DNA of 41,026 nucleotides from an uncultured Lachnospiraceae bacterium (lineage in GTDB: Bacteria > Bacillota > Clostridia > Lachnospirales > Lachnospiraceae). Under the pieces are notes generated by a model. It made no database searches, was not told the DNA's origin, and saw only the letters and a program-made list of their open reading frames with translations. Of the stretch, positions 1 through 7,125 are shown one piece after another; position 1 is the first letter of the stretch, and each line of letters begins with the position of its first letter. The stretch is taken from the NCBI GenBank assembly GCA_947629525.1, contig CANREB010000020.1, positions 1 to 41,026 of the forward strand, read 5' to 3'. A program made the position numbers and the translations under genes.

Positions 1-128
1 AAGGTTGTGATTTCAATGAAACATTAACAGTATCAGATGAGGGAGAATATTATTTTTGTGTTACCAACCATTCCAGCGAAAATGCCATAATAAAAAGTGG
101 TAACATTATTGTTGAACGTAGCAAATAA
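1..128 (+). CDS. C-terminal fragment of an unidentified protein
   Basis: An open frame enters from the left edge (codons in phase from base 3) and ends with TAA at 126-128, giving the last 41 residues of a protein. The fragment has alternating hydrophobic and polar residues, including the stretch GEYYFCVTNHSS, which resembles the closing beta-strands of an Ig-like or other beta-sandwich domain of an exported protein. An intrinsic terminator begins 37 bases after the stop, which supports a real gene end. No family can be named from so short a piece. Confidence 0.55.
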   Translation, partial: GCDFNETLTVSDEGEYYFCVTNHSSENAIIKSGNIIVERSK

Positions 129-165
129 ATTTAACAAAAAAATATTAAAATATTTCAACAAAAAG

Positions 166-192
166 CAGTCGAGGATAATTCGACTGTTTTTT
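166..192 (+). terminator. intrinsic terminator
   Basis: A perfect 7-bp stem (CAGTCGA at 166-172 with TCGACTG at 180-186) has a 7-base loop and is followed at once by six Ts. It closes the truncated gene at the left edge and isolates the next operon. Confidence 0.8.
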
Positions 193-249
193 ATTTCGTC
201 CCTACTTCCGATTATTAATAAAAATTTATCGAAAAACAATAAAAAGTTG

Positions 250-278
250 TTGCAATTCGATTTGGCATATGTTATCCT
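250..278 (+). promoter_or_regulatory. sigma-A type promoter for the DUF2975 operon
   Basis: TTGCAA (250-255) and TATCCT (273-278) are separated by 17 bases, about 55 bases before the first start codon of the operon. The -35 is good and the -10 is moderate. Confidence 0.5.
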
Positions 279-299
279 TGTCATAACGGATGAGGAAAC

Positions 300-309
300 T
301 TAACGTTAA
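300..309. promoter_or_regulatory. 10-bp palindrome, possible operator
   Basis: The perfect palindrome TTAACGTTAA lies about 20 bases downstream of the predicted -10 and before the DUF2975 gene. A position just after the transcription start suits an operator for the small HTH protein encoded in the same operon. This role is inferred from position and symmetry only. Confidence 0.3.
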
Positions 310-333
310 TACAATAAAAAACGGAGGAACGAT

Positions 334-789
334 ATGAAAAAAGAAACAGTTGCTGCAGTTACAAAATTCCTGCTTGATTTTATGTATTTTTCAGGGATCA
401 TTGTGACCGTATCACTTCCAAAGACAGTAAGAGTCGTGCTCGATTTTTTTCACTATGAGAATTTTGACGGGCATTATTATGAGATAGTGGTCATTTACTT
501 TGTGCTTGGCATACTTGCGATTTTAATACTGGGGGAACTTAGGAAAATGTTCCGCACAGTGCTTTCGGACGACTGCTTTGTCAAAGAAAACGTCGTGAGC
601 CTGCAGCGTATGGGAACATACAGTTTTATAATCGCCGCCATATGTCTGCTGCGCACCCTGCTGTATATGACCGTCGCAATGCTTGTGCTGGTACTGGTCT
701 TTATAATAGCGGGGCTGTTCAGCAAAGTGCTTGCATTTGTCTTTGACAAGGCTGTTGACTATAAAATCGAAAATGACTTGACTATCTGA
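334..789 (+). CDS. DUF2975 family membrane protein
   Basis: This is a 151-residue protein with four predicted membrane segments at about residues 10-30, 47-67, 93-113 and 114-134. Between segments 2 and 3 lies DDCFVKENVVSLQRMG (79-94), which matches the conserved 'PFVxEN...LRxxG' signature of DUF2975. The family has no established biochemical role. It is typically encoded beside a small Xre-type regulator, as here (26 bases to the next start), which suggests that the membrane protein and regulator work together. The ATG has an upstream GGAGG at about 8 bases. It is the first gene of a three-gene operon ending with a DUF4173 protein. Confidence 0.8.
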   Translation: MKKETVAAVTKFLLDFMYFSGIIVTVSLPKTVRVVLDFFHYENFDGHYYEIVVIYFVLGILAILILGELRKMFRTVLSDDCFVKENVVSLQRMGTYSFIIAAICLLRTLLYMTVAMLVLVLVFIIAGLFSKVLAFVFDKAVDYKIENDLTI

Positions 790-815
790 TAATAGAAAGA
801 CGAGGTAAGAATACG

Positions 816-1037
816 ATGGCAATTATCATAAACCTTGATGTAATGATGGCAAAAAGAAAAGTTGGTCTTACCACACTTGCAAACGACGTGGACATAACGC
901 TTGCAAATCTGTCGATACTTAAGAACAATAAGGCTAAGGCGATAAGACTGTCAACTCTTGACGCTATCTGCAGATCACTTAACTGTCAGCCCGGGGATAT
1001 CCTCGAGTATGTGGCTGACGAGGAAATACAGGAATAA
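816..1037 (+). CDS. small Xre-family (YozG-like) transcriptional regulator
   Basis: This 73-residue protein is nearly all a Cro/C1-type helix-turn-helix of the HTH_26/YozG class. The signature LANLSILKNNKAKAIRLSTL (residues 30-49) carries the recognition helix, followed by LDAICRSLNCQPGDILEY. There is no effector domain, so any signal must come from a partner. The DUF2975 protein upstream (26 bases) and the DUF4173 protein downstream (14 bases) are the obvious candidates. GAGGT before the ATG acts as ribosome binding site. It probably controls its own operon; the target site is not proven. Confidence 0.85.
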   Translation: MAIIINLDVMMAKRKVGLTTLANDVDITLANLSILKNNKAKAIRLSTLDAICRSLNCQPGDILEYVADEEIQE

Positions 1038-1051
1038 AAGGAGAAATTAAA

Positions 1052-2533
1052 ATGGATAATGTATCAGGTTCAGACAGATTTAAACGGTTTGGGGCAGGGT
1101 GTATGCTGTATGCGTTGTTTTACACCTTTTGCCTGTATCACAATGCGTCGGGTATAACATATCCTTTTTTCGCAGGCGGAACGCTTTGGTTTTTTGGACA
1201 TTATACCAAAGAGTTGCAGAGCAGCTCCGCCGACGGGAAGAAAGCTTTTAATAATTATTTCCTTATGGTATCTGTTCTTGCGGCAGGAACGCTTAACTGC
1301 CTTACGGATTCGGGTGTATTGATCTTCTTTAATAAAGTCCTTATGTATACGCTCTTTTTTATATGGCTTCTTCAAATGTCGCATGACATAAGCGGGTGGA
1401 GCATAGGGGAGAGTGCAAAGGCAATCCTGCGGATAATATCCGGCTCTGTCGGAAGATGTACTTGTTTGATATCCGACATGTGGGCGGCTAAGATGCTTGC
1501 GCCCGTTCAAAAGGATAAGAAAGAAGACATAAGCGGACGCAGGCATAAGGTCATTTCCATTGTTATCGGACTGGTGATAAGCATTCCAGTCGTGTTCTTC
1601 ATATTGCTGCTGCTTGGAAATGCCGATGCGCTGTTCTTTGAACTCATAGACAATATGGTATCATCGATGATGCACATTGATATTTCCGACGATATCGTTG
1701 ATATTCTTATAAAACCCGCGGTCAGAGTCGTGATAGTATTCTGCATTTCATACGGTATATTTTCTTACTGTACGGATAAAAAACGCGTCAGTGAGATAGA
1801 TGATATCGCGTCAAAACAGCCTGCGCGTTTCGATGTATATATTGCGATTACGGTAAATGCCATAGTGGCAGTCATCTATCTGATATTTTCGTTTATACAG
1901 ATATTCGGGCTTTTCCTTGGGAAGATGCAGCTTCCCGACGGCTTCACATATGCCGAGTACGCAAGAAAAGGATTTTTTGACCTTTTGTTTGTATGTGTTT
2001 TCAACGTCGTTCTTGTCTTGTGTACGCTCAGGTATTTTAATGCCTCGAAAGCGCTTAAGCATATCCTCACTCTGATAAGCGGCTGCACATATATAATGAT
2101 AGCTTCAAGCGCGTTCAGAATGGTCATGTATATAAAAGAGTATAACCTTACTTTTCTTCGTGTGTTTGTGCTGTGGGCGCTGCTCATTATCGCCGTTATC
2201 ATGGCAGGGGTGATATTCAGTATATATGATTCCGGCTTTAAGCTTTTTAAATATATTGTCATTACATTTACTGTCGGCTGGCTTTGTTTTTCGGCGCTTC
2301 ACCCTGACTATTGGATCGCAAGATATGATATGAGCAGGGAGGCAGATATGTATTATCTGACACACAGCCTTTCGCTTGATGCTGTTCCCGCTTATATCGG
2401 AGCGGACGAATTTGTCAAAGAGGGTCATATCAATCAAGTAAATGAAAGGATAAAGGAAAAAGAAAACGGCTTACGGAGTTTTAACGTATCAAGGGCGTTT
2501 GCAAAATTCCTGATAACTTACAGGATGTTCTGA
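1052..2533 (+). CDS. DUF4173/DUF4153 family polytopic membrane protein
   Basis: The 493-residue product has about ten hydrophobic segments (for example near 15-45, 68-108, 168-188, 222-240, 262-290, 308-326, 337-358, 369-392 and 399-415). It also has a family hallmark, TYAEYARKGFFDLLF, at 299-313. A soluble C-terminal tail (about 420-493) begins with a Tyr/Asp-rich stretch and may be extracytoplasmic. The family is widespread in Firmicutes and has no assigned function. The short gap to the HTH gene and the AGGAG site before the ATG place it in the DUF2975-HTH operon. A role in envelope sensing or signal transfer is only a guess. Confidence 0.75.
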   Translation: MDNVSGSDRFKRFGAGCMLYALFYTFCLYHNASGITYPFFAGGTLWFFGHYTKELQSSSADGKKAFNNYFLMVSVLAAGTLNCLTDSGVLIFFNKVLMYTLFFIWLLQMSHDISGWSIGESAKAILRIISGSVGRCTCLISDMWAAKMLAPVQKDKKEDISGRRHKVISIVIGLVISIPVVFFILLLLGNADALFFELIDNMVSSMMHIDISDDIVDILIKPAVRVVIVFCISYGIFSYCTDKKRVSEIDDIASKQPARFDVYIAITVNAIVAVIYLIFSFIQIFGLFLGKMQLPDGFTYAEYARKGFFDLLFVCVFNVVLVLCTLRYFNASKALKHILTLISGCTYIMIASSAFRMVMYIKEYNLTFLRVFVLWALLIIAVIMAGVIFSIYDSGFKLFKYIVITFTVGWLCFSALHPDYWIARYDMSREADMYYLTHSLSLDAVPAYIGADEFVKEGHINQVNERIKEKENGLRSFNVSRAFAKFLITYRMF

Positions 2534-2547
2534 CATATCCGGCATGT

Positions 2548-2576
2548 TTGACACAGATATGCAAATGCGATATTAT
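2548..2576 (+). promoter_or_regulatory. sigma-A type promoter for the DUF2752 gene
   Basis: TTGACA (2548-2553) and TATTAT (2571-2576) are spaced by exactly 17 bases, in the 114-bp gap before the next start codon. The near-consensus match indicates that the downstream gene does not depend only on readthrough. Confidence 0.7.
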
Positions 2577-2647
2577 ATCTTTAAAATCGGTATTCGCATA
2601 AGACAGACTGCGGGAATAACGATAAGTTTATAGAGGATGTCGGAATT

Positions 2648-3103
2648 ATGGCAGGATTAGTATACAATGTCAGGCAGATCGCAGGCAGGGTAATCGGTGA
2701 TATAAAATCTTACCGCATAGCCCTTATCTGCATTATTATTTATAATGTAACAGTGAGAAGCATTTTTCATGCGTTCTGCCCGTTCCTTATAACAACAGGC
2801 TTTCCATGCGCGGGGTGCGGTATGACCAGAGCGGTATTTTATCTGCTCACAGGCAGATTTTCAAGGGCTGTACGGTTAAATCCCGCAGCGCCGCTGTGGC
2901 TGATATTTATACTGTGGTTTATGTATAATCGATACGTGAAAGGAAAGATGCCAAAGAAAACGCTGATATTTCTTGGAATAGTATGCGTTGTTTCGCTTAT
3001 GATATATATATGGCGCATGGTAAACTTTTTCCCGTCAGATCCGCCGCTTGTATATTATAGAAATAACATTGCCGCAAAGATGATTAAAATTATTGGAAAT
3101 TAA
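2648..3103 (+). CDS. DUF2752 family membrane protein
   Basis: This is a 151-residue membrane protein carrying the DUF2752 signature: CPF at 44-46, then PCAGCGMTRA at 53-62. The paired cysteines sit at the start of a hydrophobic hairpin, with further membrane segments near 22-40, 82-97 and 104-122. The CGMTRA motif is invariant in the family, whose function is unknown. The cysteines could bind metal or form a disulphide, but this is not shown. The gene has its own promoter and a GAGG element upstream of the ATG. Confidence 0.85.
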   Translation: MAGLVYNVRQIAGRVIGDIKSYRIALICIIIYNVTVRSIFHAFCPFLITTGFPCAGCGMTRAVFYLLTGRFSRAVRLNPAAPLWLIFILWFMYNRYVKGKMPKKTLIFLGIVCVVSLMIYIWRMVNFFPSDPPLVYYRNNIAAKMIKIIGN

Positions 3104-3110
3104 ACTTTTC

Positions 3111-3140
3111 TTGCAATAATGTGCTGTGCCATGGTATGAT
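3111..3140 (+). promoter_or_regulatory. sigma-A type promoter for the Gln/Tyr-rich protein
   Basis: TTGCAA (3111-3116) and TATGAT (3135-3140) are separated by 18 bases and begin 8 bases after the DUF2752 stop. The start codon is about 80 bases downstream. Confidence 0.55.
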
Positions 3141-3222
3141 AACATACATAAGAAACGATACTGTTTATGTTTGTACTATATCCGCGGCAATCAAAGCGGA
3201 GTGGTGCGGAAATGAGGTAAAA

Positions 3223-3690
3223 ATGGATAACAATAATATGTACGATCAGGAAAATTCAGGCACAGAGCAGCCATATCAGCAGCAAAACCAACAAATGCAA
3301 AATCAACAAATGCAAAATCAGCAGGCGCAAAATCAACAGCCGCAGTTTCAGCAGCCGTACCAACAGCAAGGATATTATCAGCAGCAGGGTTACTACCAGC
3401 AGCCGCAGTTTCAGCAGCCGTATCAACAGCAGGGATATTATCAGCAGCAGATGTATGACAACGGCTTGGAGGAACCTGTAAGCGTTGGCGAGTGGCTGAT
3501 AACGAGCCTTATATTGATGATACCATGTGTGAATATAGTGATGCTGTTTGTGTGGGCGTTCAGCTCAGATGTAAAGAAAAGCAAGTCTAATTACTTTAAG
3601 GCAGCGCTGATAATGGCAGCGATTGCAATAGCCATATCCGTTATAATCTTATTGGTGGGCGGCTTTGCGGCAACTACATTTTATTATTGA
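3223..3690 (+). CDS. Gln/Tyr-repeat membrane protein
   Basis: The ATG at 3223 is preferred because GAGGT lies 5-9 bases before it; the open frame runs further upstream but that part overlaps the predicted promoter. The 155-residue product has two parts. Residues about 16-82 are a low-complexity Gln/Tyr/Pro region built from four NQQ(M/A/P)Q pentapeptides and two copies of a 21-residue QPQFQQPYQQQGYYQQQGYY unit. Residues about 88-155 hold two hydrophobic segments (92-112 and 128-148) joined by a short loop DVKKSKSNYFK. The C-terminal part resembles small two-pass proteins common in Clostridia. The N-terminal part is probably disordered and cytoplasmic and may drive multimerisation. No function is known. 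Confidence 0.8.
   Translation: MDNNNMYDQENSGTEQPYQQQNQQMQNQQMQNQQAQNQQPQFQQPYQQQGYYQQQGYYQQPQFQQPYQQQGYYQQQMYDNGLEEPVSVGEWLITSLILMIPCVNIVMLFVWAFSSDVKKSKSNYFKAALIMAAIAIAISVIILLVGGFAATTFYY
3283..3342 (+). repeat. 15-bp tandem repeat, four copies, in coding sequence
   Basis: Four in-frame copies of a CAAAAYCARCARNYG unit encode QNQQ(M/M/A/P). Copies start at 3283, 3298, 3313 and 3328. Expansion by slippage is likely; copy number may vary between strains. Confidence 0.85.
3337..3459 (+). repeat. 63-bp direct repeat, two copies, in coding sequence
   Basis: Copies start at 3337 and 3400, a period of 63 bp (21 codons). They differ mainly at synonymous sites (TAC/TAT, CAA/CAG) and diverge in the last three codons. 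The repeat keeps the reading frame and encodes the Gln/Tyr-rich unit. Confidence 0.85.
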
Positions 3691-3711
3691 TATTGTTGGC
3701 AGAAACAGTAT

Positions 3712-3740
3712 AAAACGGGAGGATGATATGCCCCCCGTTT
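3712..3740 (-). terminator. terminator of the minus-strand methyltransferase
   Basis: The stem AAACGGG (3713-3719) with CCCGTTT (3734-3740) lies just past the stop of the minus-strand gene. Read on the minus strand it is followed by a TTTT-rich run. It could also slow plus-strand transcription from the Gln/Tyr gene, but that side has no T run. Confidence 0.55.
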
Positions 3741-3754
3741 AAGTATGTAAACAG

Positions 3755-4633
3755 TCAGTTGAAGATACAGCGTCCGCTTGCGCCGCAGGGCAGGACAAGC
3801 CCGTTCGATGACACAGGCAGACCTATTTCATCGGCTTGCGCATGCCCCCCGAATTTCGATATGACGGCTGTCTCAAGCATATATCTGAGCACGGCGGGCT
3901 GAAGACCTGTCGTGTAGGAGTTTACAAGATAAAATAAAGGCTGCTCTGACAATATTTTGGTGGTAAGCTCTATAAAAGGAAAGATATTGTCTTCGATCTT
4001 CCAAATTTCGCCCTTGGGACCTCTGCCGTATGACGGCGGATCCATTATAATGGCATCATATGTATTTCCGCGTCTTATCTCACGTTCCACAAATTTTTCG
4101 CAGTCGTCAACAAGCCATCTTACAGGCGCCTCGGAAAGACCTGACGCAGCAGCGTTTTCTTTTGCCCATCCGACCATTCCCTTTGACGCGTCAACGTGCG
4201 TGACATGCGCGCCCGCGGCTGCGGCGCTTAGAGTTGCGCCGCCTGTATACGCGAAGAGATTAAGGACTTTGATATGTTTTTGCGGATTTTTCCTGCATTC
4301 TTCTTTTATAATAGAAGAAAACCAATCCCAGTTCACAGCCTGTTCGGGAAAAAGCCCGGTGTGTTTAAAGCTGAAAGGCTTGAGGTTGAACGTAAGCTTC
4401 CCGTAAGTGATGTTCCATTCGTCAGGCAGATTAAAAAATTCCCATTCACCGCCGCCCTTAGAGCTTCTGTGGTAATGACCGTTTGGGTTTTTCCATCCGG
4501 CGGCATTTTTTGGCGTTTTCCATATGACCTGCGGATCAGGACGCACCAATATATATTTCCCCCATCTTTCAAGTTTTTCGCCTGATGAGGTGTCGATCAC
4601 CTCGTAATCAGTCCAATTGTCAGCAGTCCACAT
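3755..4633 (-). CDS. class I SAM-dependent methyltransferase, RlmI/RlmK-like
   Basis: This is a 292-residue protein. The SAM-binding loop NLFAYTGGATL is at 125-135, the acidic end of the next strand VDAS at 147-150, and the catalytic-type motif DPPSYGRGPKGE at 198-209. This combination is typical of the COG1092 family of rRNA cytosine-C5 or guanine methyltransferases, though here without an N-terminal PUA domain. Substrate is inferred as RNA. The start was set at the ATG at 4633, which has AGGAAAGG 10 bases upstream; a GTG at 4639 would add two residues but sits too near the ribosome binding site. It is alone on this strand, with its own promoter and terminator. Confidence 0.85.
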   Translation of the reverse strand: MWTADNWTDYEVIDTSSGEKLERWGKYILVRPDPQVIWKTPKNAAGWKNPNGHYHRSSKGGGEWEFFNLPDEWNITYGKLTFNLKPFSFKHTGLFPEQAVNWDWFSSIIKEECRKNPQKHIKVLNLFAYTGGATLSAAAAGAHVTHVDASKGMVGWAKENAAASGLSEAPVRWLVDDCEKFVEREIRRGNTYDAIIMDPPSYGRGPKGEIWKIEDNIFPFIELTTKILSEQPLFYLVNSYTTGLQPAVLRYMLETAVISKFGGHAQADEIGLPVSSNGLVLPCGASGRCIFN

Positions 4634-4668
4634 ATTCACGCATCCTTTCCTGTTGATATCATATATAA

Positions 4669-4698
4669 AGTATACTATAATAGAAACGTCATTTACAA
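4669..4698 (-). promoter_or_regulatory. promoter of the methyltransferase gene
   Basis: On the minus strand TTGTAA (4698-4693) and TATACT (4674-4669) are separated by 18 bases, about 36 bases before the start codon. It is divergent from the S10 promoter about 60 bp away. Confidence 0.55.
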
Positions 4699-4723
4699 TG
4701 GACAGGCATATTTAAAATTGTAT

Positions 4724-4786
4724 TAAAAAAAAAACAATAAAAAATACCAAAAAATGCTTGCAAAAATCATATGCCTGCTGTATACT
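4724..4786 (+). promoter_or_regulatory. S10 operon promoter with A-tract UP-like element
   Basis: TTGCAA (4758-4763), 17-base spacer and TATACT (4781-4786) form a strong sigma-A promoter with transcription expected near 4793. Immediately upstream (4724-4756) is a run of A-tracts interrupted by single bases, typical of UP elements that bind the alpha subunit C-terminal domain. This is the presumed main promoter of the ribosomal superoperon. Confidence 0.8.
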
Positions 4787-4792
4787 AGCAAT

Positions 4793-5031
4793 TGCTGTGA
4801 CATTGATAGCGTTGAAACGAGAGGTTGCCGCTTGAGACAGCGGGTTTTCCGTGGAGCGAATGTCAAGTTATGAAACTGGCGACAAGTCACTGTACAAAGT
4901 ATTAAAACGATGTGTGCATATACAGCAGGTGCGAATTTGTGATGTATATAACAGGACACACACGGGAGAGTGTACAGTCACCGCTTGTCGTACTTATTTA
5001 TAAAGAGTGCGAAAAGGAGGCGACTTTTTTT
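4793..5031 (+). promoter_or_regulatory. long structured 5' leader of the S10 operon
   Basis: The 239-base untranslated leader can fold into two domains by eye. Domain 1: TGACATT (4798-4804) pairs with AATGTCA (4859-4865) and encloses the hairpin CCGCT (4828-4832)/AGCGG (4839-4843). Domain 2 is a nested long-range stem: CGACAAG (4880-4886)/CTTGTCG (4984-4990), TGTACA (4891-4896)/TGTACA (4971-4976), TGTGTG (4911-4916)/CACACA (within 4956-4963) and TATAC/GTATA around 4919-4948. Domain 1 begins within a few bases of the predicted transcription start. Such a leader is expected for autogenous control by a ribosomal protein of the operon; which protein binds is unknown. AGGAGG at 5015-5020 follows the second domain. 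Confidence 0.7.
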
Positions 5032-5349
5032 ATGGCAAATCAGATAATGAGAATCACATTAAAGGCATATGACCATCAGTTGGTCGATGCTTCTGCCAAA
5101 AAAATCATCGAAACAGTAAAGAAGAACGGTTCACAGGTAAGCGGACCGGTACCCCTTCCTACAAAGAAAGAGGTAGTAACAATTTTAAGGGCGGTTCATA
5201 AGTATAAGGACTCGAGAGAGCAGTTTGAACAGAGGACCCACAAGAGACTGATTGATATCATCACACCGACACCTAAGACAGTAGATGCGCTGCAGAGACT
5301 CGAGATGCCGGCAGGTGTATATATCGATATTAAAATGAAAAACAAATAA
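5032..5349 (+). CDS. rpsJ: 30S ribosomal protein S10
   Basis: The 105-residue product has the S10 fold sequence throughout ([14 protein letters not shown] start, [26 protein letters not shown] at the end). S10 binds the 30S head and, with NusB, serves in transcription antitermination. The ATG at 5032 gives the usual family start and has AGGAGG 11 bases upstream; the frame is open further up but that lies in the structured leader. It is the first gene of the S10 operon, and rplC follows after 64 bases. That gap is longer than most in the cluster. Confidence 0.97.
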   Translation: MANQIMRITLKAYDHQLVDASAKKIIETVKKNGSQVSGPVPLPTKKEVVTILRAVHKYKDSREQFEQRTHKRLIDIITPTPKTVDALQRLEMPAGVYIDIKMKNK

Positions 5350-5413
5350 GACCCCTACTAGTATGAGCAGTGTATATTAACTGTTCCGCTGTAGAACAAA
5401 TGGAGGTAAGAAA

Positions 5414-6097
5414 ATGAAGAAGGCTATTTTAGCGACAAAAGTCGGAATGACTCAAATCTTCAATGAAGACGGTTCGTTAATACCTGTGACCGTGCTTCAG
5501 GCAGGACCCTGTGTGGTAACACAGATCAAGACGGAAGAGAACGACGGTTACAAGGCAGTACAGGTTGGTTTTGTGGACAAGAAAGATAAGATCATCAACA
5601 GGGATAAGGGCGGCAAAAAAGAAGTTATCCACAGACACGGCACCAACAAGGCGCTCAAAGGTCACTTTGAGAAAGCGGGTGTTTCTTCCAAGAGATTTTT
5701 AAGAGAATTTAAATTTGAAAATTCAGAGGAGTACACGCTTGGCAGCGAGATAAAGGCTGACATTTTTGAAGCAGGCGACAAGGTTGATGCCTCTGCGATT
5801 TCAAAAGGTAAAGGTTTCCAAGGCGCTATCAAGAGACACGGTCAGCACAGAGGACCGATGGCACATGGTTCAAAATTCCATCGTCATCAAGGTTCAAACG
5901 GTTCCGCTACGACACCGGGACGCGTGTTTAAAGGCAAGGGAATGCCGGGACATATGGGCTGCGTGAAAGTAACTGTACAAAATCTTGAGGTTGTAAGAGT
6001 AGATGCAGAGAAGAACCTGATTTTAGTTAAGGGTTCGGTTCCGGGATCTAAGAAGGCACTGGTTACACTTAAGGAAACTACCAGAGTAGAAGCGTAA
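5414..6097 (+). CDS. rplC: 50S ribosomal protein L3
   Basis: The 227-residue protein starts with the conserved [10 protein letters not shown] and contains the central-extension hallmark [24 protein letters not shown], here described by its ends at about 135-158. L3 is an early assembly protein near the peptidyl transferase centre. It is longer than the roughly 209 residues of the Bacillus protein, mainly because of extra basic sequence around residues 57-80 ([16 protein letters not shown] and following). GGAGGT lies 6 bases before the ATG. It is followed 44 bases later by rplD. Confidence 0.97.
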   Translation: MKKAILATKVGMTQIFNEDGSLIPVTVLQAGPCVVTQIKTEENDGYKAVQVGFVDKKDKIINRDKGGKKEVIHRHGTNKALKGHFEKAGVSSKRFLREFKFENSEEYTLGSEIKADIFEAGDKVDASAISKGKGFQGAIKRHGQHRGPMAHGSKFHRHQGSNGSATTPGRVFKGKGMPGHMGCVKVTVQNLEVVRVDAEKNLILVKGSVPGSKKALVTLKETTRVEA

Positions 6098-6141
6098 AAA
6101 TGTGTTTCGCGTGATACGCGGACGAAAGGAGGACCATACAG

Positions 6142-6762
6142 ATGGCAAAGGTATCTGTTTATAATATGGAAGGCAAGGAAGTTGACAGCATCAACTTAAG
6201 CGACGATGTCTTTGGTGTAGAAGTTAATGAGCACTTGGTACACATGGCAGTAGTCCAGCACCTTGCAAATAAGCGTCAGGGTACGCAGAAGGCAAAAACG
6301 CGTTCTGAGGTATCGGGAGGCGGAAGAAAACCATGGAGGCAGAAAGGAACATGTCATGCAAGACAGGGTTCCATCAGGGCACCTCAGTGGAAAGGCGGCG
6401 GCGTTGTATTCGCACCTGTTCCAAGAGATTATTCTTTTAAATTAAATAAGAAAGAGAAGAGGGCGGCATTAAAGTCAGCACTCACGAGCAGAGTTCAGGA
6501 GAATAAGCTGATCGTTATTGATGAACTCAAATTTGACGAGATCAAGACAAAGAAGTTCAAGAACGTTATGGATAATCTGAAAGTAGCTAAGGCTTATGTC
6601 GTTCTTAACGATAATGACGAGAAAGTCATTAAGTCGGCAAGCAACCTTCCTAATGTCAGCACAGCACTGACAAACACTATCAATGTGTATGACATTATGA
6701 ACGGCGGCACGGTAATACTGACAAAGGACGCTGTAAAGACGATAGAGGAGGTGTACGCATAA
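6142..6762 (+). CDS. rplD: 50S ribosomal protein L4
   Basis: This 206-residue L4/L1-family protein has the loop signature [20 protein letters not shown] (about 48-67), whose tip reaches the peptide exit tunnel. The conserved [12 protein letters not shown] region follows. L4 represses the S10 operon in E. coli; whether the leader here answers to it is open. AGGAGG precedes the ATG. The stop codon shares its last base with the first base of rplW, so the two are translationally coupled. Confidence 0.97.
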   Translation: MAKVSVYNMEGKEVDSINLSDDVFGVEVNEHLVHMAVVQHLANKRQGTQKAKTRSEVSGGGRKPWRQKGTCHARQGSIRAPQWKGGGVVFAPVPRDYSFKLNKKEKRAALKSALTSRVQENKLIVIDELKFDEIKTKKFKNVMDNLKVAKAYVVLNDNDEKVIKSASNLPNVSTALTNTINVYDIMNGGTVILTKDAVKTIEEVYA

Positions 6763-7061
6763 TGGCAGATATTAAATATTATGATGTGATCCTCAAGCCT
6801 GTTATCACGGAAAAGAGTATGGCGGGTATGAGCGATAAGAAGTATACATTCTTGGTTCATCCGGAGGCTAATAAAGTTCAGATCAAGGAAGCTGTCGAGA
6901 AAATGTTTGAAGGAGCAAAGGTTGCGAGAGTAAACACAATGAACCTTGACGGCAAGAAGAGAAGACGCGGAATGGTCGTAGGCAAGACGGCAAAGACCAA
7001 GAAGGCAATAGTGCAGCTGACAGAGGACAGCAAGGACATCGAGATCTTCGCAGGCTTATAA
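6762..7061 (+). CDS. rplW: 50S ribosomal protein L23
   Basis: The 99-residue protein has the L23 start [12 protein letters not shown] and the loop [18 protein letters not shown] (about 66-83). L23 sits at the tunnel exit and is the docking site for trigger factor and SRP. The start overlaps the rplD stop by one base (TAATG), and its GAGGAGGT ribosome binding site lies inside rplD. Confidence 0.97.
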   Translation: MADIKYYDVILKPVITEKSMAGMSDKKYTFLVHPEANKVQIKEAVEKMFEGAKVARVNTMNLDGKKRRRGMVVGKTAKTKKAIVQLTEDSKDIEIFAGL

Positions 7062-7125
7062 TAAGCAGAGCGGCACAACTATACACAGACAAGTGTGATA
7101 ATAAAATAGAAAAGGAGAAACAGTC

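Noticed and set aside
1070..1546. 158-residue minus-strand frame opposite the DUF4173 gene
   Set aside because: It is basic, without domains, and opposite a membrane protein with a clear family motif.
3121..3222. Extended N-terminus of the Gln/Tyr-repeat protein
   Set aside because: It would start inside the predicted promoter, lacks a ribosome binding site, and its sequence is unlike the rest. The ATG at 3223 has GAGGT upstream.
3283..3459. Regular repeats considered as a CRISPR array or a mobile repeat
   Set aside because: The repeats are tandem, have no unique spacers, keep the reading frame and code for Gln/Tyr-rich protein.
3957..4406. 149-residue plus-strand frame opposite the methyltransferase
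   Set aside because: It overlaps the SAM-binding and catalytic motifs of a convincing gene and has no ribosome binding site or family resemblance.
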